Assembly (NCBI GenBank): GCA_946477805.1
Contig: CAMKZP010000026.1
Coordinates: forward strand, 1-15,579
Direction: 5' to 3'
DNA: 15,579 nucleotides
Origin: an uncultured Enterobacter sp.
Lineage (GTDB): Bacteria; Pseudomonadota; Gammaproteobacteria; Enterobacterales; Enterobacteriaceae
A model generated the notes under the pieces. It was given only the letters and a program-made list of their open reading frames with translations, was not told the DNA's origin and ran no database searches. Positions 6,817 to 15,579 of this stretch are shown piece by piece. Position 1 is the stretch's first letter, and each line of letters opens with the position of its first letter. The position numbers and the translations under genes are program-made.

Positions 6817-8682
6817 TCACGCGGAAGGTTTACTCTCCGGCTCGTCCTCAGGATTGCCCGTATGTTTACCCTCTTCCGTTCCCTGCCAGCCGTGGCGCTG
6901 AGTCAGCGACAGGTGATTACGATCCTCGTTAATGATCTCCGTCAGCATTGCGCTGGTGCGTTTGAAGACCGCCGCGCGCTCAGACGCCGTGCTGTTCGCC
7001 ATCTCTACCATCTCTTCCACCATATCGGTATTAAAGCGGCGGAACAGGTCGGCACGCTCGCGCGCCTCATAGGCGCCCAGCCCCAGGCTTTCCAGCGCCA
7101 TTCGGCCGGACTTCAGCGCGCCTTCGAAGGTTTCACGCTCGGGTGCCGCCACGCCCGCCTGGCGCAGCTGGATGTAATGATCCACGTCGCGCGCGCGGGA
7201 GACGATCGTCAGGTTCGGGAAGTGCTCCTTCGCCAGCGCCACCATCTGCATGCTGGCCTGCGGATCGTCGATGGCATTTATCAGCACCTCGGCTTTCGCC
7301 GCCCCCGCCGACTCCAGCAGATCGACGCGGGTCGCATCGCCGTAAAACACCTTCATATCGAATTTACGCAGGGTATCCACGTGGTCAGGATCGTGATCGA
7401 GAATGACCATTTTGACGCCGCTCGACAGCAGCAGACGGCCGGCGATCTGCCCGAAACGCCCGAAGCCGGCGATGATGACCCGCGGCTGCTCTTCGTCAAT
7501 TTCATCCGCTTCGCGCGCCTGCTCGCTGTCCGACTTTTCGAGGCGCGTCAGCAGCACCAGCAGGATCGGGGTAGCGGCCATCGACAGCGCTACGGCAAGG
7601 GTTAGCGCTTTCGCCCACTCGGGATCCAGAACGTTCGCCATCTGCGCGGCGCCAAAGACCACGAACGCGAATTCACTTCCCTGCCCCAGCAGTACGGCGA
7701 ACCAGCGGCGCTGCCTGTTCGGCACTTTTAGCGGTCGGGCAATCAGCCACAGCATCGCCATTTTAATGACCAGGAAACCCACCAGCAGGATAACGATCCG
7801 CAGCGGGTGCGTAACCAGCGTGCCAAAGTCGATAGACATCCCGACGCCGATGAAAAACAGCCCCAGCAGCAGCCCCTTAAACGGCTCGATATCGCTTTCC
7901 AGCGCGTGGCGGTATTCAGAACTGGCCAGCAGAACGCCGGCCAGGAATGCGCCCATCGCCATCGACAGACCGGCCTCCTCCAGCAGCAGGCCAAAGCCGA
8001 ACACCAGGAACAGGGCGACGGCGCTGAATACCTCGCGCAGGCCGGAACGTGCCACAAAGCGCAGCAGAGGGCGCGTCACGTACCGACCAAGCAGGATCAC
8101 CAGCGCCAGCGCGCCGGCCACCTTCAGCGCCGATAGCGCAAAAGCGCCCAGGGTCGTGGAAGCGCCGCTGGCCGCCAGCAGCGGGATCATCGCCACCAGC
8201 GGAATGGCGGCAATATCCTGGAACAGCAGCACGGAGAAGGCGCTGCGTCCCATCTGAGAGACCGTCAGATTACGCTCGTTCATCGCCTGCATGGCGATAG
8301 CCGTGGAGGAGAGCGCCAGCGTCATGCCGATAAGCTCGGCGACCTTCCACTCCATCCCCAGCAGGATGCAGAAACCGCCCAGCAGCAGGCCGCAGGCCAG
8401 CATCTGCAGCGCACCGCCGCCGAATACGGAGGCACGAAGCTTCCACAGACGCTGCGGATCCAGCTCCAGACCAATCACAAACAGCATCAGCACCACGCCG
8501 ATTTCCGCAAAATGCAGAATCGACTCGGCGTCCGTGACCAGACGAAAGCCCCAGGGGCCGATCACGCAGCCCGCAATCAAATAGCCGAGCACCGAGCCCA
8601 GCCCAAGGCGAACCGCTACGGGCACAATCAGCGCCGCCGCGCCGAGGTAAATCAGCGCCTGTATCAGCGTATGGCTATCCAT
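6817..8682 (-). CDS. kefC: KefC, glutathione-regulated K+/H+ efflux antiporter
   Basis: KefC is an inner-membrane antiporter of the CPA2 family. It is held shut by glutathione and opened by glutathione adducts of electrophiles, letting K+ out and H+ in to protect the cell. It has 621 residues (E. coli 620). The N-terminal part is a multi-helix transport domain containing FQDIAAIP (D156) and the regulatory loop HALESDIEP (about 259-267, with E262 and D264 known to matter in E. coli). A charged linker (EADEIDEEQP) leads to a C-terminal RCK/KTN domain opening with VIIAGFGRFGQ near residue 400, which binds nucleotide and glutathione. The ATG at 8682 is chosen over an upstream ATG at 8778 because MDSHTLIQALIYLG is the family start and the extension would read out of frame through kefF. 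It overlaps kefF by 8 nt. Confidence 0.96.
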   Translation of the reverse strand: MDSHTLIQALIYLGAAALIVPVAVRLGLGSVLGYLIAGCVIGPWGFRLVTDAESILHFAEIGVVLMLFVIGLELDPQRLWKLRASVFGGGALQMLACGLLLGGFCILLGMEWKVAELIGMTLALSSTAIAMQAMNERNLTVSQMGRSAFSVLLFQDIAAIPLVAMIPLLAASGASTTLGAFALSALKVAGALALVILLGRYVTRPLLRFVARSGLREVFSAVALFLVFGFGLLLEEAGLSMAMGAFLAGVLLASSEYRHALESDIEPFKGLLLGLFFIGVGMSIDFGTLVTHPLRIVILLVGFLVIKMAMLWLIARPLKVPNRQRRWFAVLLGQGSEFAFVVFGAAQMANVLDPEWAKALTLAVALSMAATPILLVLLTRLEKSDSEQAREADEIDEEQPRVIIAGFGRFGQIAGRLLLSSGVKMVILDHDPDHVDTLRKFDMKVFYGDATRVDLLESAGAAKAEVLINAIDDPQASMQMVALAKEHFPNLTIVSRARDVDHYIQLRQAGVAAPERETFEGALKSGRMALESLGLGAYEARERADLFRRFNTDMVEEMVEMANSTASERAAVFKRTSAMLTEIINEDRNHLSLTQRHGWQGTEEGKHTGNPEDEPESKPSA

Positions 8683-9205
8683 TGTGCGTCTCCTGCCACT
8701 CGAGTAAGCGTTGTTTGTAGCGGCGAGCCTGCGCCTGCAGCGTTTCGTCATCACAGACAAAGGTGCAGTGCATCGCAAAAGGCGGCAGCCAGTTCAGGCC
8801 ACAGTAGAGGGCGGTAGCCTGTAACGGCTGCGCCAGCACCTCAAAGCCGGGGAAGGCGCCAATATCGAAATGGCTTTCGCCGCCGCCGGTGGTCACGGCC
8901 CACAGCAGGCTTTTGCCCCGCAGCGCGTTAGCGTTATGGCCATAGGCCCAGCCGTGGGAGAAAACTTTGTCAATCCACAGCTTCAGCAGCGGGGGCGTGC
9001 TGTACCACTGCATGGGGTGCTGCCAGATAATCAAATCGGCACGAGAGAGCGCCTCCTGTTCGGCGGCGATATCGATATTAAAATCGGGATAGAGTTGATA
9101 GAGGGAACGTATCTCTACGTTATCAAGCGTCCTTACCTGTTCAAGCATCCGCTTATTCGCATGCGAGTGCTGCGGATAGGGGTGCGCATAAATTATCAGA
9201 ATCAT
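8675..9205 (-). CDS. kefF: KefF, ancillary FMN quinone oxidoreductase of KefC
   Basis: KefF is a small cytosolic flavodoxin-fold quinone reductase (176 residues, equal to E. coli). It binds KefC and is required for its full activity; it also reduces electrophilic quinones, so it detoxifies the compounds that trigger the channel. Family features are the N-terminal MILIIYAHPYPQHSHANKRM, the active-site segment IIWQHPMQWYSTPPLLKLWID, and the FMN-phosphate/glycine loop VTTGGGESHF. The gene precedes kefC on the - strand; its last bases, ATGGATAG, contain the kefC start, giving an 8-nt overlap and strong translational coupling. The 105-nt region upstream contains a long-range inverted repeat (9208-9272) but no promoter I would call with confidence. 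Confidence 0.97.
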   Translation of the reverse strand: MILIIYAHPYPQHSHANKRMLEQVRTLDNVEIRSLYQLYPDFNIDIAAEQEALSRADLIIWQHPMQWYSTPPLLKLWIDKVFSHGWAYGHNANALRGKSLLWAVTTGGGESHFDIGAFPGFEVLAQPLQATALYCGLNWLPPFAMHCTFVCDDETLQAQARRYKQRLLEWQETHNG

Positions 9206-9207
9206 TG

Positions 9208-9272
9208 ATTAGCCTGTTGTTTTACTGCTTTCTTTTACCAAAAGAGTGTAGTCAGTAATTCAGCAGGCTAAT
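9208..9272. repeat. Inverted repeat in the kefF 5' region
   Basis: ATTAGCCTG (9208-9216) and CAGGCTAAT (9264-9272) are perfect 9-bp inverted arms, 11 of 12 when extended by three bases, separated by 47 bp immediately upstream of the kefF start codon. A smaller dyad, CTTTT-GGT-AAAAG on the - strand, lies between them. The arms could be two half-sites of a looping regulator or pair in the kefF leader RNA. Confidence 0.55.
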
Positions 9273-9310
9273 AGTGAATATTATTGACGGGCTAACGCCA
9301 GAAATCTGAA

Positions 9311-9544
9311 CTAGTTATCCAGTTCGCCCATCGATTTCACCTGGTCGCGGTTAATCTGCTCGGTTTGACCGGTTTCGGCATTTTTGTACGATACCAGGCC
9401 GGTGTCGTCATCCACCTGCGGTTTGCCGTCGGTCACAATGGTGCGGCCGTCGGTGGTTTTCACCGCCTGGTTAGAAGAACAACCGGCAACGGTGAACATG
9501 GCGGTGGCAGCCAGAACGGAAGCGATCAGTAGTTTATTTTGCAT
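9311..9544 (-). CDS. YgdI/YgdR-family small lipoprotein
   Basis: This encodes a 77-residue predicted outer-membrane lipoprotein. The N-terminus MQNKLLIASVLAATAMFTVAGC has a positively charged start, a hydrophobic stretch and a lipobox ending at C22. Serine at +2 and +3 lacks the Asp that retains lipoproteins in the inner membrane, so Lol sorting to the outer membrane is expected. The mature part, with TTDGRTIVTDGKPQVDDDTG, LVSYKNAETG and QINRDQVKSM, matches the small SH3-like YgdI/YgdR (DUF903) family, whose function is unknown. A ribosome site (AGGGG) precedes the ATG. It sits alone between kefF and carB, where E. coli K-12 has yaaU and the carnitine genes. No terminator is visible after it, so read-through into kefFC is possible. 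It is a paralog type and may have a local locus name I do not know. Confidence 0.9.
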   Translation of the reverse strand: MQNKLLIASVLAATAMFTVAGCSSNQAVKTTDGRTIVTDGKPQVDDDTGLVSYKNAETGQTEQINRDQVKSMGELDN

Positions 9545-9582
9545 GGTGTTTTCCCCTGCTCTCAGATGAATTTCGTTATTGA

Positions 9583-9597
9583 CCTAACCAGTTTAGG
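9583..9597. repeat. Short dyad upstream of the lipoprotein gene
   Basis: CCTAA-CCAGT-TTAGG is a perfect 5-bp inverted repeat with a 5-base spacer, about 40 bp upstream of the lipoprotein start codon. It carries the TTAGCC-like motif also seen upstream of kefF. It may be an operator, but is short enough to be chance. Confidence 0.3.
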
Positions 9598-9647
9598 CTA
9601 ACTGACTGAATGCGGATGGAAAACCAGAAGGTTCTGAAGAGAGGAAA

Positions 9648-9677
9648 CATGCCCGGCAACGGCTGCTGCCGGGCATG
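9648..9677 (-). terminator. Terminator hairpin of the carAB operon
   Basis: Six bases past the carB stop on the - strand there is a perfect 11-bp GC-rich stem, CATGCCCGGCA (9648-9658) with TGCCGGGCATG (9667-9677), around an 8-base loop. It is followed by TTTCCTCTCTT. The stem is very stable and the U-tract short, so it is a probable terminator or 3'-end stabiliser for carAB. Confidence 0.8.
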
Positions 9678-9682
9678 GGGAG

Positions 9683-12907
<3,225 letters not shown>

Positions 12908-12925
12908 TGTTTTCTCAGCTCCTGA

Positions 12926-14074
12926 TTATTTAGCGGTCTTACGGTATTGCTCGATAAGTTCGATGAAGTGATCGAACAGCGGTGCGGCATCGTGCGGGCC
13001 CGGGCTCGCTTCAGGGTGGCCCTGGAAGCTGAACGCTGGCTTATCGGTGCGATGGATACCCTGCAGGGTGCCGTCGAACAGGGACTTGTGCGTAACGCGC
13101 AGGTTAGCCGGCATGGACGCTTCATCCACCGCAAAACCGTGGTTCTGGGCGGTAATCATCACCGTGTCGTTGTCGATGTCTTTCACCGGGTGGTTACCAC
13201 CGTGGTGGCCAAACTTCATCTTGATGGTGTTCGCACCGCTCGCCAGCGCCAGCAGCTGATGGCCGAGGCAGATGCCGAATACCGGAACAGAGGTTTCCAG
13301 GAAGGATTTGATGGCGTCGATAGCGTAATCGCACGGCGCCGGGTCGCCTGGGCCGTTAGAGAGGAAGATACCGTCCGGATTCATCTTCAGTACCTCTTCC
13401 GCAGAGGTTTGTGCCGGGACGACCGTCAGGCGGCAGCCGCGGTCAACCAGCATGCGCAGGATGTTGCGCTTGGCGCCAAAATCGTAGGCCACTACGTGGA
13501 ACGGCAGCTCGCTCTCTTTTTTCGCTTCCGGCAGGTCGCCATCCAGCGTCCAGCTTCCCTGCGTCCAGCTGTAGGCTTCCGCCGTGGTCACTTCTTTCGC
13601 CAGGTCCATACCGTTCAGGCCCGGGAAGGCTTTTGCTTTTTCCAGCGCCAGCGCCGCGTCCAGGTTATCACCTGCGATAATGCAGCCGTTCTGCGCGCCC
13701 TTCTCGCGCAGCAGACGCGTCAGCTTGCGGGTATCAATATCGGCAATCGCCACGATGTTATGGCGCTTGAGGTAAGAAGAGAGGTCTTCGGTATTGCGGA
13801 AGTTGCTGGCAATCAGCGGCAGGTCGCGAATGACCAGGCCTTGCGCATGTACCTGAGAGGATTCTTCGTCAGCCGCATTGGTGCCGACATTGCCGATATG
13901 AGGATAAGTAAGAGTAACGATTTGGCGAGAATAGGAAGGATCAGTGAGGATTTCTTGATAACCGGTCATTGAAGTATTGAAAACGACTTCCCCAACCGCC
14001 GTGCCGGTTGCCCCGATGGCCCGACCGTGAAACTGGGTTCCGTCTTCCAGAACCAAAAGCGCTGACTTAATCAA
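12926..14074 (-). CDS. carA: CarA, carbamoyl-phosphate synthetase glutaminase subunit
   Basis: CarA is the class I glutamine amidotransferase subunit that hydrolyses glutamine and channels ammonia to CarB. From the TTG at 14074 the protein has 382 residues, as in E. coli. The N-terminal domain (LVLEDGTQFHGRAIG, VFNTSMTGYQEILTDPSY) is specific to CarA. The C-terminal amidotransferase domain carries the nucleophile elbow PVFGICLGHQ (C269) and SFQGHPEASPGP with H353 and E355. The UUG start is chosen because GGAGG lies 5 nt upstream, it gives the E. coli length and IKSALLVLEDG start, and E. coli carA is known to start at UUG. An in-frame GTG at 14101 would add 9 residues, but it lies within an ARG box and has no ribosome site. 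Confidence 0.95.
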   Translation of the reverse strand: MIKSALLVLEDGTQFHGRAIGATGTAVGEVVFNTSMTGYQEILTDPSYSRQIVTLTYPHIGNVGTNAADEESSQVHAQGLVIRDLPLIASNFRNTEDLSSYLKRHNIVAIADIDTRKLTRLLREKGAQNGCIIAGDNLDAALALEKAKAFPGLNGMDLAKEVTTAEAYSWTQGSWTLDGDLPEAKKESELPFHVVAYDFGAKRNILRMLVDRGCRLTVVPAQTSAEEVLKMNPDGIFLSNGPGDPAPCDYAIDAIKSFLETSVPVFGICLGHQLLALASGANTIKMKFGHHGGNHPVKDIDNDTVMITAQNHGFAVDEASMPANLRVTHKSLFDGTLQGIHRTDKPAFSFQGHPEASPGPHDAAPLFDHFIELIEQYRKTAK

Positions 14075-14079
14075 AACAC

Positions 14080-14084
14080 CCTCC
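14080..14084 (-). promoter_or_regulatory. carA ribosome binding site deciding a UUG start
   Basis: GGAGG on the - strand lies 5 nt before TTG (14074-14072). A strong site at ideal spacing supports initiation at the rare UUG codon rather than the in-frame GTG at 14101. Confidence 0.8.
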
Positions 14085-14085
14085 A

Positions 14086-14103
14086 GAGAATATTCACTCA
14101 CTT
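14086..14103 (-). promoter_or_regulatory. ARG box (proximal), ArgR operator at carAB P2
   Basis: On the - strand AAGTGAGTGAATATTCTC matches the 18-bp ARG-box pattern (TGAAT-4xW-ATTCA core) with two core changes. It is separated by exactly 3 bp from the distal box, the standard tandem arrangement for an ArgR hexamer. It represses P2 when arginine is abundant in E. coli. Confidence 0.85.
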
Positions 14104-14106
14104 TAT

Positions 14107-14124
14107 TTGCATATTAATTCATAA
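14107..14124 (-). promoter_or_regulatory. ARG box (distal), ArgR operator overlapping the P2 -10
   Basis: On the - strand TTATGAATTAATATGCAA matches the ARG-box pattern with one core change (ATGCA for ATTCA). It overlaps the candidate P2 -10 element (14111-14116), so bound ArgR would block polymerase. Confidence 0.87.
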
Positions 14125-14140
14125 CGACGTTAAGAATCAA
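14111..14140 (-). promoter_or_regulatory. carAB promoter P2 (arginine-regulated)
   Basis: -35 TTGATT (14135-14140), an 18-bp spacer and -10 TAATAT (14111-14116) on the - strand. The elements lie at and just upstream of the two ARG boxes, matching the position of the downstream, ArgR-controlled promoter of E. coli carAB. The spacer is 1 bp over optimum, so the exact hexamers are less certain than the promoter's presence. Confidence 0.65.
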
Positions 14141-14172
14141 TGCAAATGTGTTGCCAGCGGATTTTTGGCAAA

Positions 14173-14208
14173 CGGCGGCATTCTGGGGATTTGGCAGGTG
14201 AAAGTCAA
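14173..14208 (-). promoter_or_regulatory. carAB promoter P1 (pyrimidine-regulated)
   Basis: -35 TTGACT (14203-14208; 5 of 6), a 17-bp spacer, and -10 CAGAAT (14180-14185; 4 of 6) on the - strand. Six bases downstream comes GTTTGCC (14173-14167). E. coli carAB P1 starts at a G followed by three U residues and shows UTP-sensitive reiterative transcription, so 14173 is the likely start. P1 is the pyrimidine-controlled promoter upstream of P2. Confidence 0.8.
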
Positions 14209-14293
14209 CCGAAAATGGATATTTTGCTTATTCTTTTGCGCGCCTGGCGGCTACAGGGAAGATTAAGCGGCAAAAAGATCAGCTAAATCACTG

Positions 14294-14309
14294 CCGAAAC
14301 CGCTTGCGC
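14294..14309 (-). promoter_or_regulatory. PurR-like operator upstream of carAB P1
   Basis: GCGCAAGCGGTTTCGG on the - strand agrees with most of the 16-bp PurR consensus (ACGCAAACGTTTNCGT), including the CGCAA half and central CG. Its centre is about 128 bp upstream of the predicted P1 start, which fits the PurR site described for E. coli carAB. Confidence 0.65.
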
Positions 14310-14350
14310 GCCAAGTTTAATGGAATTTGACGTTTGAGGGACAGGAAAAG

Positions 14351-14366
14351 TGGACCAGATGGTCAA
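14351..14366 (-). promoter_or_regulatory. RutR-like operator upstream of carAB P1
   Basis: TTGACCATCTGGTCCA on the - strand is a near-perfect match to the RutR palindrome TTGACCAnnTGGTCAA; the inner arms GACCA/TGGTC are exact. RutR senses uracil/thymine and is known to act at E. coli carAB P1. The centre is about 185 bp upstream of the predicted P1 start. Confidence 0.75.
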
Positions 14367-14452
14367 AATTTACAATTCAGCAACGTAAAACAGCTACAAA
14401 ATAGATCTTTTCTGTCATTACTAATGCTAAACAAAATGAAACGTAGAAAAAC

Positions 14453-14475
14453 AAAAGGGCAATAAAATATTGCCC
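14453..14475 (-). terminator. Intrinsic terminator of dapB
   Basis: On the - strand GGGCAATA-TTT-TATTGCCC forms a perfect 8-bp stem with a 3-base loop. It is followed by TTTTGTTTTT, a textbook intrinsic terminator 54 nt after the dapB stop. It keeps dapB transcription from entering the carAB control region. Confidence 0.92.
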
Positions 14476-14480
14476 TATGC

Positions 14481-14493
14481 AATCAATGCATTA
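14481..14493 (+). promoter_or_regulatory. IHF consensus site upstream of carAB P1
   Basis: AATCAATGCATTA fits the IHF consensus WATCAANNNNTTR at every defined position. It lies about 310 bp upstream of the predicted P1 start, close to where IHF binds in E. coli and Salmonella carAB. It sits just beyond the dapB terminator, inside the dapB-carA gap. Confidence 0.65.
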
Positions 14494-14529
14494 CGATTGC
14501 AATAACCACATCACGAAGGGTAACAACGC

Positions 14530-15351
14530 TTACAAATCATTGAGATTTAGCACGTCTCTCATATCAAAAAGACCATTTTCTTTCTTTTTCAGCCACAAAG
14601 CGGAGCGCACGGCACCGTTCGCAAACGTCATGCGGCTGGAGGCTTTGTGGGTAATCTCCACGCGTTCGCCAATATCGGCGAACATTGCCGTATGTTCGCC
14701 GACGATGTCGCCCGCACGCACCGTTGCAAAACCGATCGTTCCCGGCACGCGCTCGCCGGTGTGACCTTCGCGGGAATAGACCGCGATATCTTTTAACTCT
14801 TTGTCCATTGCATAAGCAATCGCTTCGCCCATTGCCAGCGCCGTGCCTGACGGCGCATCGACTTTGTGGCGATGGTGCGCTTCAACAATTTCAATGTCGG
14901 TATAGTCGCCCATCACCTTCGCCGCTTTTTCCAGCAGCTTCAGCATCACGTTAACGCCTACGCTAAAGTTCGCGGCAAAGACAATCGCGATCTCGCCGGA
15001 CGCATCCTGAATGGCTTTTTTACCTGCCTCGTCAAAACCGGTGGTGCCAATCACCATCCCTTTGCCGTGCTGGCGGCAAAACGCCAGGTGAGCCAGCGTC
15101 CCTTCCGGGCGCGTAAAATCGATGAACACGTCAAAGTCATCTTTTACCGCCTCCAGGCTGCTTTGAACGGTAACGCCCGTCTGCCCAGCGCCCGCCAGCT
15201 CGCCCGCGTCGGTTCCCAGCAGCGACGAGCCTTCGCGCTCCAGCGCCGCGCCAAGCGCCACGCCGTCCATCTGTAACGCCGCCTGAATCAGCTGACGGCC
15301 CATACGACCACCCGCGCCCGCAATGGCGACGCGGATTTGTGCATCATGCAT
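14530..15351 (-). CDS. dapB: DapB, 4-hydroxy-tetrahydrodipicolinate reductase
   Basis: DapB reduces the DapA product to tetrahydrodipicolinate with NAD(P)H, a step of the diaminopimelate/lysine pathway feeding both peptidoglycan and protein synthesis. It has 273 residues, equal to E. coli. The N-terminal Rossmann domain shows RVAIAGAGGRMGRQL (nucleotide loop at about 12-19) and the acidic E38-R39 cofactor region. GTTGFDE and AANFSVGVN follow. The catalytic EAHHRHKVDAPSGTA contains H159, H160 and K163. The C-terminal domain provides tetramer contacts. It is apparently monocistronic: a terminator lies 54 nt downstream, and the neighbouring LacI-type gene ends 132 nt upstream on the same strand. 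A weak purine-rich ribosome site (AAGAGAA) precedes the ATG. Confidence 0.98.
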   Translation of the reverse strand: MHDAQIRVAIAGAGGRMGRQLIQAALQMDGVALGAALEREGSSLLGTDAGELAGAGQTGVTVQSSLEAVKDDFDVFIDFTRPEGTLAHLAFCRQHGKGMVIGTTGFDEAGKKAIQDASGEIAIVFAANFSVGVNVMLKLLEKAAKVMGDYTDIEIVEAHHRHKVDAPSGTALAMGEAIAYAMDKELKDIAVYSREGHTGERVPGTIGFATVRAGDIVGEHTAMFADIGERVEITHKASSRMTFANGAVRSALWLKKKENGLFDMRDVLNLNDL

Positions 15352-15444
15352 AGTTATTCTCTTACGTTAAAATGATGTAAATCGTTTTCAGATTAACCAG
15401 CCTTCGCGGAGGCCGCCACAGAAAACGCCGATAATTAGAATTTA

Positions 15445-15472
15445 ATGATAAACAGGGAGAGATATCAGTGAA
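15445..15472 (-). promoter_or_regulatory. Candidate dapB promoter
   Basis: On the - strand TTCACT (15467-15472; 4 of 6 match to -35), a 16-bp spacer and TATCAT (15445-15450; 5 of 6 match to -10) lie about 95 bp upstream of the dapB ATG, between it and the end of the LacI-type gene. Other AT-rich hexamers closer to the gene cannot be excluded. Confidence 0.35.
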
Positions 15473-15483
15473 AGACATGATCG

Positions 15484-15579
15484 TCAGCGAAAGCCGCATG
15501 ATTCCCGCACCACCAGCGCAGGCGGCAGGATGATCCGCTTGGCGGGTTCGTCATTGCCCTGTATGCGGCTGTACAACAG
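15484..15579 (-). CDS. LacI/GalR-type regulator, C-terminal 31 residues only
   Basis: An open frame enters from the right edge on the - strand and stops at 15484. It gives 31 residues ending RIILPPALVVRESCGFR. The PxLVVRESC motif shortly before the stop is the hallmark C-terminal end of LacI/GalR-family repressors, which bind DNA through an N-terminal helix-turn-helix and sense a sugar or nucleoside with a periplasmic-binding-protein-like domain. All of the DNA-binding and most of the sensor domain are outside the window, so the effector is unknown. In E. coli the dapB neighbour on this side is the ribonucleoside hydrolase gene rihC, so a linked nucleoside or sugar regulon is possible, but that is only inference. 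Confidence 0.8.
   Translation of the reverse strand: MLYSRIQGNDEPAKRIILPPALVVRESCGFR

Larger units (their letters stand above)
14104..14529. other. carAB-dapB intergenic control region (no gene)
   Basis: This stretch holds no protein gene that I can support. From right to left it contains the dapB terminator, an IHF site, two GATC Dam sites (14404-14407 and 14277-14280), the RutR-like and PurR-like operators, and promoters P1 and P2. The GATC at 14277-14280 is about 106 bp upstream of the predicted P1 start. That matches the E. coli GATC whose Dam methylation is affected by the PepA/PyrH pyrimidine-regulation complex, so PepA wrapping of this region is likely. Confidence 0.75.

Noticed and set aside
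7403..8257. 284-codon open frame on the + strand inside kefC
   Set aside because: It is antisense to the kefC membrane domain. Its Ser/Arg/Pro-rich translation is the usual complement of a GC-rich membrane-protein gene.
8683..8778. N-terminal extension of kefC to the ATG at 8778
   Set aside because: It would add 32 arginine-rich residues lying antiparallel to no known domain and out of frame within kefF. The conserved family start MDSHTLIQALIYLG is at 8682.
12947..13972. 341-codon open frame on the + strand opposite carA
   Set aside because: It is the antisense shadow of a highly conserved gene, rich in Arg, Gln, His and Val, with no ribosome site or domain.
15468..15533. Small + strand frame starting at GTG with an AGGGAGA stretch upstream
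   Set aside because: It has only 21 codons and overlaps the C-terminus of the LacI-type gene on the other strand. The purine stretch is part of the likely dapB promoter region. Not supportable as a peptide gene.

Overview
The window is an ordinary, well-conserved core-chromosome segment from a member of the Enterobacteriaceae. Every full-length protein is colinear with, and nearly the same length as, its Escherichia coli counterpart as I remember it. Synteny and protein sequence fit an Enterobacter/Klebsiella-like genus better than E. coli itself. Between kefF and carB there is only one small lipoprotein gene, where E. coli K-12 carries yaaU and the caiF/cai/fix carnitine genes. The genus is an inference from memory.

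Left part, + strand (1-6138): the 3' portion of lptD (outer-membrane LPS translocon), then surA (periplasmic chaperone/PPIase for outer-membrane proteins including LptD), pdxA (vitamin B6 synthesis), rsmA/ksgA (16S rRNA dimethylase), apaG and apaH (Ap4A hydrolase). The genes from surA onward are tightly packed: surA/pdxA share 1 nt, pdxA/rsmA share 4 nt, and the later gaps are 3-4 nt. This is the classic surA-pdxA-rsmA-apaGH operon. It ends in a hairpin-rich convergent junction with folA.

Middle part, - strand (6223-9544): folA (dihydrofolate reductase) with its own promoter; kefF-kefC (glutathione-gated K+ efflux antiporter and its ancillary flavoprotein, overlapping by 8 nt); and a YgdI/YgdR-type lipoprotein. 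These are read right to left.

Right part, - strand (9648-15579): the carAB operon (carbamoyl-phosphate synthetase) with a strong hairpin behind carB; a roughly 450-bp carAB control region; dapB (dihydrodipicolinate reductase) with a clear intrinsic terminator; and, at the edge, the last 31 codons of a LacI/GalR-type regulator. The carAB control region is the richest non-coding stretch. It holds a tandem pair of ARG boxes over promoter P2, a P1 promoter with a GTTTGCC start, and PurR-like, RutR-like and IHF-like sites. Two GATC sites lie at distances that fit the well-studied E. coli carP1 architecture. carA appears to start at UUG, as in E. coli.

I found no mobile element, CRISPR array, tRNA, rRNA or unknown multigene system. 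Points worth a second look are regulatory: dyad symmetry around the folA promoter, a long-range inverted repeat in front of kefF, twin hairpins between apaH and folA, and the lineage-specific kefF-carB gap.
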